Shown here piece by piece: positions 55,860 through 64,000 of a stretch of 64,000 bases of DNA. Numbering within the stretch: position 1 is the first letter of the stretch; every line of letters begins with the position of its first letter. The stretch spans positions 107,649,307-107,713,306 of the forward strand of contig NC_089822.1 in the NCBI RefSeq assembly GCF_035046505.1, read 5' to 3'. This stretch comes from Tiliqua scincoides. Taxonomy: Eukaryota; Chordata; Lepidosauria; Squamata; Scincidae. The notes beneath the pieces are model-generated. The model worked only from the letters and a program-made list of their open reading frames with translations. It searched no databases and had not been told where the DNA came from. The translations under genes and the position numbers were made by a program.

Positions 55860-56096
55860 TTTTCACTGGGGGGTGGGGGTCTCCAAACCTTTTGGCCAGA
55901 GGGCCGCATCAAATATCTGGCATGCTGTGGAGGGCCGGGGGGGGGGGGGAATTAAATATAAAATTTAAATAAATAAATTAGAGATGGAACTTAGATGAGT
56001 GAATAAATTAATGAATGGGCTCATTCATTCAACCACTCTGGCCCTCAGAACACCCTCCAGACACAATCAGAGCACATCATCATCATCACAGAGCAC
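55860..56096. mobile_element. hAT-like remnant beside the lost OR-B copy
   Basis: It includes 'GGTCTCCAAACCTTTTGGCC' and 'GGGCCGCATCAAAT', typical of hAT/Charlie ends. A poly-G run and AT-rich and TCATCA runs follow. Borders were not resolved. Confidence 0.4.
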
Positions 56097-56104
56097 AGTT
56101 TTAG

Positions 56105-56801
56105 CAGGGAGCTAAAAATGTTTCAGGACAAGGGCCACACTGTATATTTTGCACACTTTCATGTGCCGAAAAAAACTCAGCTTTATAAAAGAATGAATAA
56201 AATGTAAATGAATGAATAAGTTTTACTTGGATCTTTCTGTGATCAGCATGATATGATCCGGGCATCCCTAGGGTTTGTGTCACCCGGTATGGGAGGCAAG
56301 CATGCCACTCCTATGATGAACCTCCTCTCATGCAGTGGGAAAGGCAACGCCCCAGCAGCGCGCATAGATGTATCATCGCCCTGCTCCTGCTGGTTTCATG
56401 GCTATAATCTTTGATAGAATAGAGATATTTCAACGTTGTCGGTTTTATTTTGTTCTGCATGAAATTACATATCGATTGATATATAACATGATGGTAATAT
56501 TCAAAAATATCCAGATTTTTAAAATTTTGGTGAGTAGTTGTATAACCCCCCCCCCTTATGCAAGTCACCCTGTGTGGCCCACACCTCCCTCGCAGTGCCA
56601 CTGGATATGATTCAGAACAAAAGAGAAATTGAAAATTACAAAGAAAAGAATGCTGTGCTTAAACTAAGAAATGATGTATCATGAGTGAAAATGTCAAACA
56701 TTAGCAAATTCACTGTCAAACAAAAAACAATTCATTGTATGCTGTAGAAAATCTTGTGGTGGGCCAGATGTGGCCCCCAGGCTGTTGTTTAGAGTCCCCG
56801 G
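56105..56801. mobile_element. hAT transposon, third copy, with nested hAT
   Basis: It is the same element as 11,161-11,856, with the nested MITE at 56,258-56,603 (GATATGAT duplications). The right target octamer TTCTAGGG is present (56,802-56,809). The left neighbour is AGTTTTAG instead, so homology to the OR-B region stops exactly at the transposon end. Confidence 0.8.
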
Positions 56802-58495
56802 TTCTAGGGGAAGAAGTAAAACTATCCCTTAGAAGAGGAAACCCAGTTAGCAGGTGTAAGTGTATGGACAAAGACAGTCTTATAGCTTTTTTAGAACTCA
56901 TCATCTGTATTGGAATTGCTGAAGAATTACCGAAGAGATAGGGTGTGGTGTCCACAGTGCCCCTTGCTCTGCGTAAATGCAGGATTAAAGCCCAGGTGGT
57001 AGCTGGAGCTGTGCTGCACAGCTGCAGCCACTAGAGCATAAGGAGATCTCTCAGATATATAGGGAGCACCTGAGGCAGAAGGGTTTTGGTAGGGTTTTGA
57101 AGGAGTGCAGGTTGGAGGTAGGAGAGGAGACTGACTTGGTTTATTTAATTGGGAATCAGACTGTGGATTGTGGTTGGACTTTGGCTTTGGACTTTGATTT
57201 GGATACCCTGATGGATTGGACTGACCTACATGGAACTTGACTTTGGACAGTACCTTGGCTTATTGGCAACTCTGATTGATTGGACTGGTTTACAAGGCCC
57301 AGTGGATTGGGATTTGGCAAAACATCATCCTAGTTTGGATATTAGTTTGACCTCCACCCCCCCCCCCCACTAGTTGAAGTGGAACAGCTTGTGTGTGCAC
57401 ATATACTTAACTGCCTGTGGGGTCCCAACTCTGATGGTGTGGGCTGAACCGCATCCTGTATGCAGTGTTTATATTACTTTTAGATTGCATTTTGCCACTG
57501 CTAGTTCTTAAAATGGTTTCACTGTGCGTTATGACTGTATCTTAATAGAAAAGTGGCATATAAATATTCTTCAAAACCCTGAAATCATATTTTGTACATA
57601 TTTGTACAAAATGTCAAATTTAATATTGCCTGGCACAAATATCTTCAGTGGCTTGTGACCCATATTAATTAGGTGGGGAGGGCATGAACTTTACCCAGAT
57701 TCCCTTTATTCAAATCAGTGAAATCTGTGGTGGCTTTAGATTTCTTTGTTGAGCTGCTGCATAAACCTTGGATAACTAGTTTAAGCAATTCAAGTTATTA
57801 GCTTGTTTGGTATCTGATCCTTTATTTGTTCTGAGGTATTATCCTAATTCTATTCATTTCAGAACACTTGCTTTTGTAACAGTGCCTGTTTAATCTTTAA
57901 TCTCCCTTTTGTGCACTGTGTCACAGTCAGAGTCAGGACCTTTTTGCCTCAGCAGTAATCATAATTGGACAGCTGGCATATGGTAGAACTGGAACACCAT
58001 ATGACTATACTATAAATATGTACTTATAATACTTACTATAAGTGGTACAGTATCACTACTATAGTACCAGTACCAGTAATGTACTACAGTACCAGACCTA
58101 TAAGTAAGTATAGTACTACTTACTTGAATCTGCCTTATAGACTCTTGGGGATTTTCTATGTCTCAAAAAATCAGTAAGTTGACAGCCCAATCCTAACTAA
58201 ATCCTGATGCATGTGCTGCATCCTATGGGGGCAGTCATGGAAGTCTCCTCATTGTAAAAGAAAGTTTGTTCCCTTACCCTGGGGCAAGCTGCTGGATCTC
58301 CTTGGATCTGTGCCAGCCATTTGCTGGTTCAGGTCCAAGGAGAATAAGGGAGAGGGAAGAGGAGGGAGAACCAGGATTGGATCCTGGTACACACCAGTGC
58401 TGCTCTTCCCCTTTCCTGTTCCATCTCCTGCCTGCCCAGGCATTCCCCCATTCCTCCAACTCAGTCATCCTTATGGATGGGCTGGCCCTGTAAAC

Positions 58496-58635
58496 TGGTT
58501 GGCAACCTTCCATCTCAAAAGACTATGGTATAAGCCTATAGCACCCAGTATTCCCAGGCAGTCTCCCATCCAAGTACTAACCAGGCCTGACCCTGCTTAG
58601 CTTCTGAGATCAGGCATGTGCAGGGTAGAACAGGC
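58496..58635 (-). mobile_element. 5S rRNA-derived SINE, inverted copy
   Basis: It is the mirror of 9341-9480. The 5S part is 58,532-58,635. Confidence 0.75.
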
Positions 58636-60383
58636 AGATTATGAACTGTGCCTTTGTTCTTGTGCAAAAATGCATTACGTCTCATTACTGAGTAATCACA
58701 GGCACCCTACTACATCTGGGGAGGTGTGAAAGGGTTACTAAGTCATAGAGCATTGTTTCCAGGCAGGCTTGATCTCTGATTTTAATCTTCTCAGAGATTC
58801 ATCAGGAGTAAGAGTGTGCATTTCATTTGAAAACAGATGAAAATGAATAAGTTCCATTTGTTTTCATTTGCTTTGCAGTAAATGCAAACAAGTATTAAAA
58901 CAATGAGCCCCAAAAGACAATATGTTCATTTTTTGGTTCCATTTGTTTTAAATGGGTACTTCAGGAGCCTTGCAGCAGCATGTACTGACACAGGGTGAAG
59001 GGAAGAGCATGCATTAGCTTTCATTCATTGTTTAAAGAAGAGCCTTTCTTAACTGTGGTGTGAAATCCTATTTACAGTTGTTTGCTGTTGATCAGGCAAG
59101 AGCAATGCCTCAGCAGTGCAGAAAGACCTGGTCACAGCTTGGGTGGTCCTCATAAAGCTGTTAGTTCTTGGTCCTTGTTCACATGACAACAATCATGATA
59201 GCCACTGTCTTTAGCTAGGAGGAAACTGCTTTGGTGTCAAATAAGGATTTGGTCCACAACCAGAGTACCTGGACCTTATAGGTTCTTACAGCCCCTGGCC
59301 CTGCTGTCCCAGCTTCCAGCAGTCTAGGGGTTTCCATGCCCAATTTAGGTTCAGACAATTAAGGGTCTAAATCTCAGCTTAAGTGTCAAGTTGGGGTCTT
59401 TCTGTTCCTTGCAGTCTTAAAGGAACACAACGTACCTTAAGACATCACGGTACAGTTCTTAGTCAATGAAATCCAAATGACTAAGTACCGAAACTTGGTA
59501 GTATCGCCAGCACCCTGAACATGCCAGTGCCTCAGTTCAGGGACTAGGAGGCCCTACAGGCTTATGCTGTTCCTACAGGCCCTAGGCTCTCTCCCACGCA
59601 GGGACCCAGGCCTCAAGGCTCTGGAGCACAACTTAGACTTTGGTATCTCCACTAAGCAGCTAGGCTGGCTCATACTAGCTCTACTCAAGACCAAACTCAG
59701 GCCTGTAAAATATATTTTGGTTTCTTAAGAGTCCAATCCTCTGGAGCCCTAGCACCAGTGCTGAGCTCCAGCTCCGGTTCTGCTGTCATAAACATGCCAT
59801 AAAGCACGTTTACAGCGCCCTCTGAGTGCAGAGTGTCAGCTCTGGGAAGAGGGCAACGTTAGCACTGGGAAGAGGGCAACATGCAGCCACCAGGGTAAGT
59901 TGCACTGATGGGCATCATAACTGGAGTTATGGGGAGAGTGGGGGGAAGACAAGAGGAGCGGAGGAACGGGCCCAGGAGGGGGTGGAGATGGAGGCAGCCT
60001 CCACCACTGTATCCGGTGCCCCTTCCCGGTCTAGGCAGACGGACACAGGCCTCCTTGGGTCTGCGCCTGCTCAAAAGTGGGTGTAGATCCAAGGAGATTC
60101 ATTGGTGCCATGGCTGCACTGCCTGAGGTTATAGAGCTTTTTTCGCTGGAGAAAGACTGGAGTCAAAAGCAGTGAGCCACTCATTGTTCCCTTGCTCCTC
60201 AACTTGGGGGCAACAGGGGCTTGGAACAGGGGGTGGGGTGACGGGGGGACAGAAGAAGGGGTTGGCAAGGGGCTTGCCAATACCTAAGTATTATGTTCCT
60301 AAGTACGTTCTACAAGTACTAAATACAGTCAGTTCTCTTTATATGCAACTTCACGATCTGTGAATGTGCTTATCTGTGAAAAG

Positions 60384-60641
60384 ATAAGTCCCCTGCTAAT
60401 TGGGTAAGAGGCACTTTTTCAAGTGGGTGCTCCTCTTTTATTTAGCAGGGGGAGAGTAACTGGCCCACCTCACCCCAGCAGTGTCTAGTCGAGTGGCTGT
60501 CTGCTGGTGTTCTTTTTGCATCTTTTTAGTTTGTGAGCCCTTTTGGGACAGGGAGCCATTAGTTATTTGATTTTTCTCTGTAAACCGCTTTGTGAACTTT
60601 TAGTTGAAAAGCGGTATATAAATACTGTTAATAATAATAAT
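60384..60641 (+). mobile_element. Retroposon with (AAT)n tail, 258 bp
   Basis: It is the plus-strand copy of 7372-7629, with AAAAG duplications at 60,379-60,383 and 60,642-60,646. Confidence 0.75.
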
Positions 60642-61390
60642 AAAAGCAGAATTGCCACCTATCTCTCAGTTATCTGCCACTCTTTTCTTGTTATCCACTA
60701 ATACTGTGCTGGTGCCACAGCAGATTTGCCCCTGGAGATATGCCAGACACATTTGCGTCCATTTCCAGACTTGCCCCACCATCTTCGGCGGCACCATCTC
60801 AGGGATTCCAGCTGAACCTTCGCACCCCTGGTGATGATGACAGGCCAATGATGAGAAGTCTGTGGAAGGCTACCTGAGGGCTGCTCTGGGGCTTTGGCAA
60901 GCCAAGGGATGGAGTCAAGAGACAGGTGGAGAAGGAGGACAGGCAAAGCTGCCCCTTCCCTACTGCTGATCTCTGAGGCCTTATTGTTGGGCCAGCAACC
61001 TTCAATGAGGGATAGCCAACAAGGAGAAATTGCCATTACCATTGGCACAATCTTCAATGCATCCAGGGATATCCAGCACAGAGAAGGAAGCATCAGATGT
61101 CAGAGATGTGAATGAGCCCTTGCTATCATCCATCCCCATTAAGACTCAGGTTCATAAAGTTCATGGAGAGTATGGTGAAAACAGTCCCCTGGGACCTAAC
61201 CCCATTTTCCTCATAGGCTCAATGATTCAGTATCCACTAGTTTGGTATCCACTAGGTTTTCCAGGAACTTAACCCTAACAGATAACGAGAGCTGACTGTC
61301 CATTCCACAAGGGAATCTGCCATAGTCCTAAAGACCAGACCTGAACATGAGGGATGCTACAGAGCCAGATGAAAATGGCATGTGACATCT

Positions 61391-64000
61391 GGTGGCCTGG
61401 GCTCAACCCATTTATACTCAACCCATTATGGATCTGATTGGCTACTTAAATAACACAGTCCTGCTTTCCACTTGATTCCCTTTACTGAACAACCAGGTGA
61501 ATCTGTTAGTTTACTTACTGCCACCACCCAAGCTAAGGAACCCAGTCAGGAACCATATTCTTTCACTATGCAATGCTCAAGGGTATCTTTTTAAAAACAG
61601 AAATTTCAGCAATCATTCATTAACAATGAACTGTGTATGTTTATTCAAGCAGCCCAATTAACAACTTCAGGAGGGAATGTATTCTCATGTAGAATAACAT
61701 GTTCTGGGAATGGGTGTCACTGATAATATCACCAGCTGCAAATAAGATTGCCAATTGCTGCTGTTTAAGGGTTGCAAGTCATGCCCCAGTAGCTGAAATC
61801 TGTTTTATTTGGAGATATCAGTAAAGGTGGGGCGTGTGCTGTGAGTTCTCCACATAGAATCCAACACTCAGCCTTGGTTTCCATCCAAATCACATTATCT
61901 TCCTGGACAATCACTATGATGCTTCCTTTCTCCTCTTCTCCTTTGTCTACTTTTGAACAAGAAGGAACACTCCCGGCAGCAAAGATCAGAAGCACACTGA
62001 AAGATCTATGCCATACTCAATCCCACTACTGTTTTTTGTTTAATGCTTCCTGAATAGTAAGTTTTTTGACTGCAGTTTCTTTTGAATTCTCCTTGCCAAA
62101 TTGTTGTTTTTCTCTAATTGTCGTTGATTGCTAAATCTTGTTTGATAGAGGAAGGCAACATTGTCAGGAATGCAATTGGAGTCCAAAGGTTGCTGAAGCT
62201 GGCAGAGGGTGGATTTCCATTCTTTGTTCCTCTAAACATTTTTGTCTCTCACCTGTATGGCCTGTCGTAAATAATAGCTTCATTGGCAGAGAAAATGTTT
62301 TGCATATTGCTCAATAAAATCCATTTTTTTTAAAAAAATAAATTTGAAAAGGGAATCAGACAGTAGCAAACAACATTTGAGCAAGCAGTCAAAAGCAGAA
62401 GGCTTGTCCTATGTGATCTCCTGTCCTATTTGTCCTTCCTCTCTCCTAGGTTCTACAGCAACATTAGGAGAGACACCCACTTGGATTCAAGTTTCAAGTT
62501 TATTTTGTTTAATAGCCCACAGGTCATACCCCATAAATTTAAGAATTTAAAAACATGTTATAACAAAAATTTGCCACATCCTCAACACAGTTTTTACTGA
62601 GGCTACTCAAAAGTAGCTTTAATCTTGCAGCAACAGGGAAGGTTGAATATTTCACCGGCCATTTCTTTAAGCATCTCTCTCTTTCCATTTCGTATTTTGA
62701 ACAGTAAAAAAAGATGTGAGATGGTATGCCAAGTTCTACCAAAGGTCAATTACAACAACATTTGTTTGAGTGTATCTTAAGAAAATGGTCCTCATCTGGG
62801 CTGTTGGAAGCGCATCACAATGTGCAAGCATCTAAGATGGTTTGAGTTGAAGAACTACCAACATATTAAGGTAGTGAGTCAGATAAAAAATGGTGGGATA
62901 TTTAATTTGCAGATAAAAGGGAGCATTTGCTTCTAGCCTCCTTTTGCAGGGCATCCAAGTCTTTCTTTAGCAGTTTTTCAGTAAGTGACTTTCACCTTCT
63001 TTCATTTAAGCTTTCCATTCTCAATATGCCCAAATTACTTATTTTCATATTGACAGCATCATTCCATTTTCACGAGCGGTGCTGTTGTGCTGCCAGCACA
63101 TTAAAGGTTTGAAGGTCTTTGACATTCAGTAGTGGCATTTGAAACTGATTATGTTCTTCCAAATCAAGGTTGAGATTTTTGGGAGTCCCAGTTCAAGCCA
63201 TACCATTCACAGAAGCGATGCAGGGTGGTAGCAGACAACTCACAGACAATTCAAAACAGCTTGTCTTCCAGGCGCTGCGTGATATCCTAAAGGCTGTGTT
63301 TGAACTTGGATAGTACAAATGTAGTTTGATTGAATAAAGGAACCATAAACACTCGTGATCATCAGAAGAGACCTGCCAGATCAGCCTGCCTAGTGCTCCT
63401 GGGAAACTTACCAGCAGTTTTTGCTGCTGTTCCCCAGCAGTGGTATTGAGTGGTAGTGTGGTGCTTTGCAGTTGTAAGTTCCACATATCAATCACAATGA
63501 CTAATAACCAATGCCAGACTTATTGTCCATGAATGTGTACAATTTAAGGACATCTAATCAAGTGCTTATCACCACACAGTGGGACTGCAAAAGCTCTAAA
63601 CTCATTATGTGTTGTGTAAAGAAAGGGTTGCTTTGGTCTGTCCTGAATCTATTGCCCATCCACTTCACTGGATGATCCCAAATTTAAATATTTAAATTTC
63701 TATTGTGTCTCCTCTTATTCACCTTTATGCTAAACTAAAGTGCCCCTAGCCTTTGCTCAGGGGAAGTACTCCAATCCACTGATCATTTTGGCTGACTATT
63801 TCTGCATCTCTTCTGACTGTGATATCTTTTTTGAAATGGGGCAACCAGAGCTGTGTATAGTGTTCCAAATATGATCACATCATAAATCACTGTCCTCATT
63901 TCACTGGAACTAGATTTGTTGTAAGAACATAAGAAGACTGCTGCTGAACCCATCTAGTCCAGCTTTCTGTACCTCACAGTGGCCCAGCAGATGCCTCAGG
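61391..64000 (+). repeat. 5' flank of an OR-A gene lying beyond the window
   Basis: Positions 61,560-62,010 match 21,270-21,726, and 62,010-64,000 match 1 to about 1,965 in direct orientation, with a small percentage of differences and a few short indels. The CR1 of 18.5 kb and the hAT of 19.7 kb are absent, so this copy shows the pre-insertion state. The unit is cut by the window end. Confidence 0.85.

Larger units (their letters stand above)
56802..61390 (+). repeat. 3' flank of a missing OR-B gene
   Basis: It is the inverted match of 6,869-11,160, full length. It includes the 5S SINE (minus, about 58,496-58,635) and the 258-bp retroposon (60,384-60,641). No gene is present. Confidence 0.85.

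Overview
The window looks like a squamate reptile genome, most likely a lizard (inference). It holds intronless class II olfactory receptor (OR) reading frames, CR1-type LINE 3' ends, many short hAT elements with 8-bp target duplications, and a 5S rRNA-derived SINE. There is no sign of bacterial, plasmid or viral gene organisation. The only host protein-coding genes I can support are five intact OR coding exons. They form two types: OR-A (2342-3283 +, 28227-29168 -, 47338-48282 +) and OR-B (11899-12852 -, 40026-40979 +). Both resemble the mammalian OR10/OR6 group by motif.

Almost everything else is segmental duplication carrying transposons. (1) Positions 1 to about 6.68 kb recur inverted at about 23.08-31.51 kb. 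(2) Positions about 11.19-22.15 kb recur inverted at about 31.09-41.68 kb, with arms of 10.6-11.0 kb. (3) Positions 6.87-11.86 kb recur inverted at 56.1-61.4 kb, and in a deleted form at 41.0-43.9 kb. (4) Positions 1-2.0 kb recur direct at 62.0-64.0 kb, and in an older diverged form at 44.2-47.3 kb. The palindromes interleave. The stretch 28.0-41.7 kb is the complete 'OR-A <- 10.8 kb -> OR-B' divergent unit, and the left side holds the same parts broken and rearranged. The duplicated 5' flank running off the right edge predicts another OR-A gene starting near position 64,375.

Transposons act as time stamps. Insertions with identical target sites in several copies predate the duplications. Insertions or duplications found in only some copies date later events; examples are a 258-bp retroposon at 7.4 and 60.4 kb but not 43.3 kb, and a 365-bp tandem duplication only at 15.3 kb. 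One hAT lies in OR-A1 and OR-A2 but is absent at OR-A3, where the empty site is intact. Between 48.3 and 56.1 kb is a gene-free block with a minisatellite, the 5' half of an endonuclease-bearing LINE, and several MITEs.

The most interesting biology is the mode of OR evolution: nested palindromes, a sharp identity step inside OR-A3 that looks like gene conversion, OR-A coding sequence more diverged than its own flanks, and an OR-B flank whose gene is gone exactly at a transposon end. I see no new molecular machine or defence system. All comparisons were made by eye.
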